Source: Micromonospora sp. ATCC 39149 | GTDB lineage: Bacteria > Actinomycetota > Actinomycetes > Mycobacteriales > Micromonosporaceae | DNA length: 64,000 bases | NCBI RefSeq assembly: GCF_000158815.1 | Contig: NZ_GG657738.1 | Location: forward strand, 4,727,947 to 4,791,946 | Reading direction: 5' to 3' | Part shown: positions 56,749-63,164 of the stretch, one piece after another | How positions within the stretch are numbered: the first letter of the stretch is position 1 | How the letters are laid out: the number at the start of each line of letters is the position of its first letter | Made by a program: the position numbers and the translations under genes | The notes under the pieces: generated by a model | What the model saw: the letters and a program-made list of their open reading frames with translations, nothing else | Database searches by the model: none | Told to the model about the DNA's origin: nothing

Positions 56749-56915
56749 CAGCGTGCCTCGCGGAACTCGACGTGCCGGCGCGCGATCGGGTCGTACTTGC
56801 GCAGGACCAGCCGGTCCGGGTCGTTGCGGCGGTTCTTGCGGGTCACGTACGTGTAGCCGGTGCCGGCGGTGCTGCGCATCCGCACGATCGGCCGCACGTC
56901 GGTCTGGCGGGCCAT
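56748..56915 (-). CDS. rpmG: Zinc-free 50S ribosomal protein L33 (alternative type)
   Basis: A 55-residue L33 with no cysteines: MARQTDVRPIVRMRSTAGTG, YTYVTRKNRRNDPDRLVLRK, YDPIARRHVEFREAR. The zinc ribbon Cys residues of the standard form are absent, as in C-minus paralogues. ATG 56915 overlaps the L28 stop by one base, and its own stop overlaps the S14 start; the operon is translationally coupled throughout. Confidence 0.95.
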   Translation of the reverse strand: MARQTDVRPIVRMRSTAGTGYTYVTRKNRRNDPDRLVLRKYDPIARRHVEFREAR

Positions 56916-57151
56916 CAGAGCTTCACTCCCCGGGCACGCAGCTCGGCGACGACCTTCTCGATGCCCTTGCGGTCCACGGTCTTGAGCGCCTTGGCCGTCA
57001 GGGTGAGGCTGACCCACCGCCGCTGCGAGGGCAGCCAGAAGCGGTGGTTCTGCAGGTTGGGGTTCCAGCGGCGGCGGGTGCGCCGGTGGGAATGGGACAC
57101 GGCGTTGCCGAAGCTCGGCTTCGCGCCGGTGACGTCACAACGTCGGGACAC
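56915..57151 (-). CDS. rpmB: Zinc-free-type 50S ribosomal protein L28 (alternative type)
   Basis: A 78-residue L28: MSRRCDVTGAKPSFGNAVSH, SHRRTRRRWNPNLQNHRFWL and KALKTVDRKGIEKVVAELRA. Only one Cys (residue 5) is left of the usual zinc-binding set, so it cannot form the zinc site. GTG 57151 has aaggag 10 bases upstream. First gene of the L28-L33-S14 operon; Zur box 3 lies 35 bases upstream of its start. Confidence 0.95.
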   Translation of the reverse strand: MSRRCDVTGAKPSFGNAVSHSHRRTRRRWNPNLQNHRFWLPSQRRWVSLTLTAKALKTVDRKGIEKVVAELRARGVKL

Positions 57152-57185
57152 AGTGCTCGCTCCTTGAGGGAAATCATAACCGTAA

Positions 57186-57200
57186 CGACAACGATTTTCA
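57186..57200. promoter_or_regulatory. Zur-type box 3 (L28-L33-S14 operon)
   Basis: CGACAACGATTTTCA matches TGAAAACGATTNTCA at 12 of 14 fixed positions and sits 35 bases before the L28 GTG. In other actinobacteria the same ribosomal operon is repressed by Zur, which supports this reading. Confidence 0.75.
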
Positions 57201-57226
57201 GTTCTACATCAGCTGTTCGGTCACAT

Positions 57227-57727
57227 CTACGCCAGGGCGTCGACGATCTCGACGGCGCAGTCGACCCCGAGGCGGTAGCCGACACCACGTAGCGTCGTCA
57301 CCACCGGCACATCGGCGCCGAACTTGGCGCGCAACCGCCGGACATGGACGTCCACGCTGCGGGGACTGGTGCGGGACTGCTCCCAGACGTGCTGGAGAAG
57401 TTGCCGCCGGGTGAAGGCCTGGCGTGGATGTTCGGCCAGGTAGAGCAGTAGGTCGTACTCCCGGCGGGTCAGCGCGACCTCGGTGCGACCGCAGTACACC
57501 GCCCGCGCCTGCGGATCGATCCGCAAGTGACGATCCGGCTCCTCCGGCGGCGACATCGACACCGGGTCGCCGCCCAGAAGGGCCAGCAGCGCATCGAGAC
57601 GGCCAAGGTCCCCCGCGCGGGCGGCGGGACCGAACCTCAGTTGAACCGTGACGGTGAGGACGTCGCCGGACTGTCGGGCCTCGACCCCGTGCGTCCGCAC
57701 CTCACCGCTGGCTTCGGCAACTTCCAT
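57227..57727 (-). CDS. Orphan winged-helix regulator (OmpR/PhoB C-terminal type, no receiver)
   Basis: A 166-residue protein. The last 95 residues are a PhoB-type winged helix: VALTRREYDLLLYLAEHPRQ, FTRRQLLQHVWEQSRTSPRS, VDVHVRRLRAKFGADVPVVT, LRGVGYRLG. The first 65 residues are not a phosphoreceiver; there is no acidic pocket or Lys switch. It ends 27 bases from box 3, on the same strand as the L28 operon, and its ATG is 10 bases from Zur box 4. It may add a second input to the zinc genes. Confidence 0.85.
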   Translation of the reverse strand: MEVAEASGEVRTHGVEARQSGDVLTVTVQLRFGPAARAGDLGRLDALLALLGGDPVSMSPPEEPDRHLRIDPQARAVYCGRTEVALTRREYDLLLYLAEHPRQAFTRRQLLQHVWEQSRTSPRSVDVHVRRLRAKFGADVPVVTTLRGVGYRLGVDCAVEIVDALA

Positions 57728-57737
57728 GTGCTTAGAA

Positions 57738-57752
57738 TGACAATCGTTTTCA
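57738..57752. promoter_or_regulatory. Zur-type box 4 between wHTH and COG0523 genes
   Basis: TGACAATCGTTTTCA; on the minus strand TGAAAACGATTGTCA, a full match to all fixed positions of the consensus. It is 20 bases before the COG0523 start and 10 bases before the wHTH start, so one site may control both directions. Confidence 0.8.
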
Positions 57753-57772
57753 AGTAAGTCGAGAGGAACACG

Positions 57773-59068
57773 ATGTCGTCGTCACCACAGGCTCCGACCC
57801 ATGCCGTGACAGCCGACGCTGATACCCGCCCGTCACTGACCGTGCTGTCCGGGTTCTGGCCGGCGGCGACCTTCGCCGTCGCCCGCGCACTTCTCGCAGC
57901 CGATCCGTCACTGCTGCTCGTACGGCACGACCTCACCGCCATCCGCGACGGCCTCGTCCGCCGGGTGGTCCGCTCCAGCGCCGGCATCATCGAAGACGAG
58001 CAGGTCGAGCTGCGGCACGGCTGCGTCTCCTGCACCCTGCGCGAGGACGTGCTGCCCACCCTCGTCCGGCTCACCCGCAGCCACCCCGGCCAGGACCTCG
58101 TGCTCATGCTGCCCGAGGTGGTGGAACCCGAGGCGGTCGCCGCCGCCTGCGCCTACTGCCTCATCGACGGCGCACCGATCACCGACCTTCTCCGCGTCGA
58201 CTCCTATGTCACCGTCCTCGACGCCGAGCACCTGCTCGACGGCCTCGCCAGCACCGACGACCTCACCGCGCTCGGCATCCAGGCCGCCGAGGACGACCAC
58301 CGCGCGCTCGCCGACGTGGTGGTCCGGCAGATCGAGTACGCCGACACCCTGCTGCTGTGGGGGCAGTCCCGAGAGGGAGATTTCGACACCAGCAGGATGG
58401 CGATCCTGCTGCAGCGAATGGCACCGTGGGCGGCCCACATCCGTGTCGACGACGACCGTGTCGACGCCAGCACGCTGACCCGTCAGCTGCGCCACACCCG
58501 TCGGCACCGACCGGAAACCCCCGGGATCCTCACCCGCGGTCTACAGGGCTACACACTGGGCATCCACGAACCCGAGCCTGACTGCGGAGTCGTCTCCACC
58601 GTCTTCCGTGCCCGCCGCCCATTCCACCCGCAACGCCTGCACGACGTCCTCGAAGACGTCAACGCCGAAATCATCCGCTCCCGGGGCCACCTCTGGCTGG
58701 CCAGCCAACCCGACACCGTAGTGGCCTGGGAATTCGCCGGCGGCGGCCTGGCAATGGGCTCCCTCGGACACTGGCTGGCAGCCCTGCCCGAAGACCGCTG
58801 GGAACACGTCGAGGACCAGCGCCGTCTCGCCGCAGCCCTCGACTGGGACCCCTACTACGGCGACCGCCACCAACACCTCGTCTTCATCGGCCTCGACATC
58901 GATCCCGCCGAGCTGCACCACACCCTCACCGGCTGCCTGCTCACCGACGCCGAACTCGCCGATGGCGAGGAAACCTGGCGCACCTACCACGACCCCTTCA
59001 CCGGCTGCTTCCCCCTCGAAGCAGAGGAACCGCCCAACACCAACACCGAAGGAGCGTCACCCGCATGA
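57773..59068 (+). CDS. COG0523 (CobW/ZNG1-like) protein lacking the GTP-binding motifs
   Basis: A 431-residue protein with the fold of zinc-related COG0523 metallochaperones. The usual G1 loop (GxxGxGKT) is replaced by LSGFWPAATFAVARAL (24-40) and the G4 NKxD by LLLWGQ (193-198), so GTP binding is unlikely. The metal motif survives as CVSC (84-87) instead of CxCC, and the CobW C-terminal domain is intact (VVSTVFRARRPFHPQRLHDV, GGGLAMGSLGHWLAAL). ATG 57773. It overlaps L31 (ATGA) and is directly behind Zur box 4. Possibly a metal-binding adaptor. Confidence 0.88.
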   Translation: MSSSPQAPTHAVTADADTRPSLTVLSGFWPAATFAVARALLAADPSLLLVRHDLTAIRDGLVRRVVRSSAGIIEDEQVELRHGCVSCTLREDVLPTLVRLTRSHPGQDLVLMLPEVVEPEAVAAACAYCLIDGAPITDLLRVDSYVTVLDAEHLLDGLASTDDLTALGIQAAEDDHRALADVVVRQIEYADTLLLWGQSREGDFDTSRMAILLQRMAPWAAHIRVDDDRVDASTLTRQLRHTRRHRPETPGILTRGLQGYTLGIHEPEPDCGVVSTVFRARRPFHPQRLHDVLEDVNAEIIRSRGHLWLASQPDTVVAWEFAGGGLAMGSLGHWLAALPEDRWEHVEDQRRLAAALDWDPYYGDRHQHLVFIGLDIDPAELHHTLTGCLLTDAELADGEETWRTYHDPFTGCFPLEAEEPPNTNTEGASPA

Positions 59069-59322
59069 AGCCCGGCATCCACCCCGAGTACCGACCCGTC
59101 GTCTACCGCGACAAAGGCGCGGACTTCGCCTTCCTCACCCGATCCACCGCCACCAGCGACCACACGATCCAGTGGACCGACGGCAACACCTACCCCGTCA
59201 TCGACGTCCAGATCTCCGCCGCGAGCCACCCCTTCTGGACCGGAAAGCAGCGCCTGCTCGACACCGCCGGCCGCGTCGAGAAGTTTCGCCAGAAGTACGC
59301 CCGCCGCGAACCCCGGGGCTGA
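59065..59322 (+). CDS. rpmE2: Zinc-free 50S ribosomal protein L31, type B
   Basis: An 85-residue L31 type B: MKPGIHPEYRPVVYRDKGAD, FAFLTRSTATSDHTIQWTDG and ASHPFWTGKQRLLDTAGRVE. It has no cysteines; the zinc-binding CxxC of type A is absent. ATG 59065 overlaps the COG0523 stop, and its stop overlaps the next start (TGATG). It substitutes for the zinc-loaded L31 under starvation. Confidence 0.96.
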   Translation: MKPGIHPEYRPVVYRDKGADFAFLTRSTATSDHTIQWTDGNTYPVIDVQISAASHPFWTGKQRLLDTAGRVEKFRQKYARREPRG

Positions 59323-59528
59323 TGATGAGCACCGGGGCACCCGTCGACTGGGCCCTGGCACCGCAGCCGGTCGGCGCAGCCCGGCAGGACCGGGCCTGGT
59401 ACCTGACGATCGCCCGCGACCACATCCGTGCCGAGTGGTCGGACCGTCGAGCGCGCGTCAAGCCTCTGCGCGCCGACATCCCCGCCGAGACGGCCGACCT
59501 GCGCGAGACGCTCGGCGTCCACCCCTAA
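59322..59528 (+). CDS. Small protein of unknown function in the zinc operon
   Basis: A 68-residue soluble protein, MMSTGAPVDWALAPQPVG at the start. A central basic/aromatic helix RAWYLTIARDHIRAEWSDRR and an acidic end follow. No Cys, no TM, no family that I recognise. Start ATG 59322 overlaps the L31 stop; a second ATG is at 59325. The Fur-family gene follows 5 bases later. Tight coupling on both sides argues that it is a real gene. Confidence 0.65.
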   Translation: MMSTGAPVDWALAPQPVGAARQDRAWYLTIARDHIRAEWSDRRARVKPLRADIPAETADLRETLGVHP

Positions 59529-59533
59529 CCGCC

Positions 59534-59950
59534 ATGACCACGCCCCTCGTTACGCAGTTGCGGGTCGCGGGTCTGACGCCCACCGCGCAGCGTCGCGCCG
59601 TCCTGGCGCTGCTGGCCAGACACTCCCGCCCGCTCACCGCTCAGCAGGTGCACGCCGAACTCACCAGCACCGCGCGGCACATCGGCCTGACCACTGTTTA
59701 CCGAGCGCTGCACAGCCTCGCCGACGCCGGACTGCTGCACACCTTCGACCTGGGCGGCCAACGTGCCTACCGCCACTGCGGTACGGCACCGCACCAGCAC
59801 CTGATCTGTACCCGCTGCGACGCGGTGACCGAGTGCCCGCCCGAGATCGTGACGGGCTGGCTCAGCGAGCTGCACCAGCACACCGGCTTCACCCCACATC
59901 CTGACCGACTCGACGTCAGAGGCATCTGCGCGACCTGCGCCGGCACGTGA
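59534..59950 (+). CDS. Fur-family metalloregulator, second paralogue
   Basis: A 138-residue Fur-type repressor. The DNA-binding part has LTPTAQRRAVLALLARHSRP and HIGLTTVYRALHSLADAGLL. The metal/dimer part has AYRHCGTAPHQHLICTRCDA and the C-terminal CATC; two CxxC pairs make a structural zinc site. It is the last gene of the operon behind Zur box 4, so it is probably itself zinc-regulated. Its ligand could be zinc or another metal. Confidence 0.88.
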   Translation: MTTPLVTQLRVAGLTPTAQRRAVLALLARHSRPLTAQQVHAELTSTARHIGLTTVYRALHSLADAGLLHTFDLGGQRAYRHCGTAPHQHLICTRCDAVTECPPEIVTGWLSELHQHTGFTPHPDRLDVRGICATCAGT

Positions 59951-60054
59951 GGAAAGAGGTGGTGGTATGCCAACCCGCCCGCCGCCTCGAACAGCCGCGT
60001 GCCGCCAACCAGCTCGATCAGGGCCCACGGGTGACTGGGCCGGATCGGCGATGG

Positions 60055-60447
60055 TCAGCGTGAGCACTCCGCGCACATGCCGAAGACCTCCAGGGTGTGG
60101 CCGACGTCGGTGAAGCCGTGCTGAGCGGCCATCCGGTCGGCCCACCGCTCCACGGCGGGCCCGGCAACCTCCACCGTGCGTCCGCACTCGCGGCAGACCA
60201 GATGGTGATGATGTTTGCTCTGGCTGCACCGGCGGAACAACTGCTCACCGCCGGGCAGCCGGGTGGAGTCCACCTCGCCGGCCTCGACCAGCAGCTGCAA
60301 GGTCCGGTACACGGTGGTGAGGCCGACCCGCGCCTTCCGGGCGAGCAGCATCTGATGAAGATGCTGCGCCGAATGGAACCCCTCGACCTCGCGCAGCAAC
60401 GTCAGCACCTCAGCCCGCTGACGGGTGTTGCGGGTCGCGTTCGGCAT
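60055..60447 (-). CDS. zur: Zur-like zinc uptake regulator
   Basis: A 130-residue Fur-family repressor, by its motifs the best Zur candidate. DNA-binding part NTRQRAEVLTLLREVEGFHS with VGLTTVYRTLQLLVEAGEVD; metal part LFRRCSQSKHHHHLVCRECG; C-terminal HTLEVFGMCAECSR. It follows the mycobacterial Zur pattern closely (RTLQ, HHHHLVCR, EIFG-like). ATG 60447 is preferred over upstream starts that add a non-conserved leader. It converges with the other Fur gene 104 bases away. Expected to read the four boxes described above. Confidence 0.9.
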   Translation of the reverse strand: MPNATRNTRQRAEVLTLLREVEGFHSAQHLHQMLLARKARVGLTTVYRTLQLLVEAGEVDSTRLPGGEQLFRRCSQSKHHHHLVCRECGRTVEVAGPAVERWADRMAAQHGFTDVGHTLEVFGMCAECSR

Positions 60448-60635
60448 GGCCGACGTCACTGGGATCGTGTCCTCCCTGCTGGTAGCCGTAGCTGCCAGGC
60501 GCCTTCGATCTGCACCGCTCACCTGCGATTCCACCATATAGGCGTCCTCAGGGTTCGTCTCGTGCGCCGCCCCGCCGGGCCTCTAGCGGAGGTGGTTGAG
60601 CCCCGCCGGTGAGATCCGGTCGTCCGCGCGGATCC

Positions 60636-60655
60636 TTTACTACTTCACTAGTAAA
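60636..60655. promoter_or_regulatory. GntR (YtrA-type) operator
   Basis: tttacta (60636-60642) and tagtaaa (60649-60655) are perfect 7-bp inverted arms with spacer cttcac, 16 bases before the GntR ATG. The stretch is strikingly AT-rich for this genome. It is the probable autoregulatory site for the GntR/ABC operon. Confidence 0.75.
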
Positions 60656-60671
60656 GGGGTAATGTTCGGGC

Positions 60672-61064
60672 ATGTTCGTGTTCCGGCTCGACAGCCACTC
60701 GGGCGTGCCGACCTACCTGCAGCTCGTGCAGCAGGTTCGGCAGGCCGTGCTGCTGGGGTTCCTGCAGCCGGGCGACCGGCTGCCGCTGATCCGTGAGGTC
60801 GTGGAGACCCTCGCGATCAACCCGAACACCGTCGCCAAGGCGTACCGGCAGATGGAGCAGGAAGGCCTGGCGGTCGGGCGCCCAGGGCAGGGCACCTTCA
60901 TCACTTCCACGCAGACCGCCGCCTTGTCTCCGGCGACGTACAGCGCACTGCGGCGTGGCCTGGAAGCGTGGCTGCACCAGGCATACGCCGCAGGGCTCGA
61001 CCGGCAGGCGGCCGCAGCCCTCTTCACCACCGTGCAGCAATCGATCGACAAGGAAGCCGCATGA
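60672..61064 (+). CDS. GntR-family regulator (YtrA type)
   Basis: A 130-residue regulator. The GntR winged helix is seen: VPTYLQLVQQVRQAVLLGFL, GDRLPLIREVVETLAINPNT, VAKAYRQMEQEGLAVGRPGQ and GTFIT. The short C-terminal helical part (ALRRGLEAWLHQAYAAGLDR) is the YtrA-type dimerization tail. ATG 60672. Its stop overlaps the ATPase start (ATGA). YtrA regulators usually repress the ABC genes downstream and respond to cell-envelope antibiotics. Confidence 0.93.
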   Translation: MFVFRLDSHSGVPTYLQLVQQVRQAVLLGFLQPGDRLPLIREVVETLAINPNTVAKAYRQMEQEGLAVGRPGQGTFITSTQTAALSPATYSALRRGLEAWLHQAYAAGLDRQAAAALFTTVQQSIDKEAA

Positions 61065-61951
61065 CAGCAACAGACATCGCGCTGACCGCCGAAGGGCTGT
61101 CCAAGCGCTACCGCCGTACCTGGGCGCTGCGCGACTGCACCCTGGAGGTTCCGGCCGGCCGGGTCATCGCCCTGATCGGGCCCAACGGCGCGGGCAAGAG
61201 CACCCTCCTGCGCCTGTCCGCAGGGCTGCTCGCGCCGACTGCCGGCACGGTGCGGGTGCTGGGCGAGGACCCAACGGCCAACACCCCGCAGGTGCTCGCG
61301 CGCATTGGCTTCCTCGCCCAGGACCATCCCCTCTTCAAGCACTTCACCGTCGCCGAGCTGATCCGCTTCGGCCGGTCCTGCAACCGCCGCTTCGACCGGC
61401 ACCTGGTGGAAACCCGCATGGCGGAACTCGGTATTCCGCTGGACCGTCGCGCGGGCGCCCTCTCCGGCGGCCAGCAGGCCCAGGTCGCGCTCGCGCTGGC
61501 CCTGGCCAAGCACCCCGCCCTGCTGCTGCTCGACGAGCCGATGGCCGCCCTGGACCCGGTGGCCCGCCTGGAGTTCCTCCAGGTGCTCATGGGCGCGGTC
61601 GCCGTCGACGGGGTCACCGTGCTGTTCTCCTCCCACGCCGTGCCGGAGCTGGAACGCGTCTGCGACCACCTGGTCGTGCTCAACGGCAGCCGGGTCGCGC
61701 TCACCGGGGACATCGAGACCCTGCTGGCCGAACACCGCCTGCTCGTTGGCCCGCGCGTCTCCGCCGAGCCCGAAAGCTCGGCCACCATCGTGTCGGCGAC
61801 GCACAGCGACCGCCACACCACCCTGCTGGTACGCGACGGCGGCGGCCCGACCGCTCCCGGCTGGCAGGCAAACCCCGTCGGGCTGGAGGAACTCGTGCTC
61901 GCCTATCTGCGCCGCACCCCGGCCCCCACGGCAGAGGCGGTGGCGGCATGA
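61061..61951 (+). CDS. ABC transporter ATPase of the YtrA-type operon
   Basis: A 296-residue ATPase. Walker A GPNGAGKST, Q-loop GFLAQDHPLFKHFTVAELIR, signature LSGGQQAQVALALA, Walker B LLLLDEPMAALDP and the switch LFSSHAVPELERVCDHLVVL are seen. A C-terminal extension (about 225-296) is of the type found in drug or bacteriocin exporters. Overlaps the GntR stop and the permease start. Substrate unknown. Confidence 0.93.
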   Translation: MTATDIALTAEGLSKRYRRTWALRDCTLEVPAGRVIALIGPNGAGKSTLLRLSAGLLAPTAGTVRVLGEDPTANTPQVLARIGFLAQDHPLFKHFTVAELIRFGRSCNRRFDRHLVETRMAELGIPLDRRAGALSGGQQAQVALALALAKHPALLLLDEPMAALDPVARLEFLQVLMGAVAVDGVTVLFSSHAVPELERVCDHLVVLNGSRVALTGDIETLLAEHRLLVGPRVSAEPESSATIVSATHSDRHTTLLVRDGGGPTAPGWQANPVGLEELVLAYLRRTPAPTAEAVAA

Positions 61952-62928
61952 CCTGGCTGACCTGGCGTCAGCACCGCGCCGAGGCCACTGTCCTGGCGCT
62001 GCTGGTCGCCGTGGCTGCGGCCGTCCTGCTACTGCTCGGGACGTCCATGCACGGCCTCTTCCCGCACGGCGTCGCGCGCTGCGCGGGCGGCTCCGTCGCT
62101 GAGGGCTGCGCCGTGGCGCTGCAGCGGCTGTGGGAGGAGCACGGGTACGCCTCGAAGATGCTGTCCCTGTTCAACCTGCTGCCGTTCGTCATCGGCGCGT
62201 TCCTGGGCGCACCGCTGTTGGCCCGCGAGCTGGAGACCGGCACGTGGCAGTTGGCCTGGACGCAGTCGGTGCCCCGGATGCGGTGGCTGGCGGTCAAGCT
62301 CGCCGCGCTCGGTTCGCTGGCGGTCGTGCTGACCCTCGCTCTCAGCGCCGTGGTCACCTGGTACCGCCACCCGCTGGACGTGCTCGACGGTCGGTTCACC
62401 GCCGACGCGTTCGACCTGGAGGGCGTCGTTCCCGCTGCGTACGCGCTGTTCGCGTTCGCGTTCGCCGCGGCGGCCGGGGTGCTGCTGCGGCGCAGCCTGC
62501 CCGCGCTCGCGGCGGCGCTGGCCGCGTTCCTCGCGGTGCGGGTCGCCGTTGCCGGCGCGCTGCGCCCGTACTACGCGTCGCCGCAGACCCTGGCGAACCC
62601 GGTGACCGCGGGGGACACCACGGTCGACGTCGGCGGGCCGAGGACGTCCACCGGCAATCACCTCGACTGGATCCTCGCGACGGGCTATTCCGACGCCGCC
62701 GGCCGCCGGCTCGGTCTGGCCGAGGTGTACCACATGGACCAGGACGCCCGGCGGTCCGGCCTGGACCTGGCTACCCACCTACGCGATCGCGGGGTCCTGC
62801 AGTGGGTGGAGTTCCACCCCGCCGAGCGCTTCTGGACCTTCCAGCTCATCGAGGCCGCGCTGTTCCTGAGCCTGACCGCAGCGCTGCTCATGGTGGTCGT
62901 CTGGCGGGTCCGGCGGCGAGCCCTGTGA
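61948..62928 (+). CDS. ABC transporter permease of the YtrA-type operon
   Basis: A 326-residue membrane protein. TM1 is in VLALLVAVAAAVLLLLGTSM, followed by an extracellular loop with two Cys (VARCAGGSVAEGCA). Further TM segments include LSLFNLLPFVIGAFLGAPLL, LAALGSLAVVLTLALSAVV, PAAYALFAFAFAAAAGVLL and one close to the C-terminus. LLARELETGTWQLAWTQSVP is a known motif of such permeases. It forms an exporter with the ATPase. Start overlaps ATPase stop (ATGA). Confidence 0.9.
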   Translation: MTWLTWRQHRAEATVLALLVAVAAAVLLLLGTSMHGLFPHGVARCAGGSVAEGCAVALQRLWEEHGYASKMLSLFNLLPFVIGAFLGAPLLARELETGTWQLAWTQSVPRMRWLAVKLAALGSLAVVLTLALSAVVTWYRHPLDVLDGRFTADAFDLEGVVPAAYALFAFAFAAAAGVLLRRSLPALAAALAAFLAVRVAVAGALRPYYASPQTLANPVTAGDTTVDVGGPRTSTGNHLDWILATGYSDAAGRRLGLAEVYHMDQDARRSGLDLATHLRDRGVLQWVEFHPAERFWTFQLIEAALFLSLTAALLMVVVWRVRRRAL

Positions 62929-62959
62929 CCCGCCCGGATGCGCCTGCCGGCCGGCCGCC

Positions 62960-63110
62960 CTGAGCTGGTGGGAGACGATGATGTCGCCGAGTTCCTGGTT
63001 GCCGCCGTCGTGTTCCGGCGAGTTGAGGCCCTGGCAGCTGCCGACCGGGACGACGGAGTCGGGCGTGAGGCTGTCGATCAGGACGGTGGCCTGAGCAGGC
63101 TGCGGCGGGA
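62960..63110 (-). other. Possible protein-coding remnant
   Basis: On the minus strand one frame reads QATVLIDSLTPDSVVPVGSC, QGLNSPEHDGGNQELGDIIV and SHQL with nearly all third positions G or C, unlike the Arg/Ala/Pro noise of non-coding frames here. No start or ribosome binding site is seen and I do not recognise the family. It may be a relic of a secreted protein gene. Confidence 0.3.
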
Positions 63111-63164
63111 GCCGTCGAACCTTTGCCGCCCCGCGTCCGTACCAGTGCGCGGGAGGTCGACACC

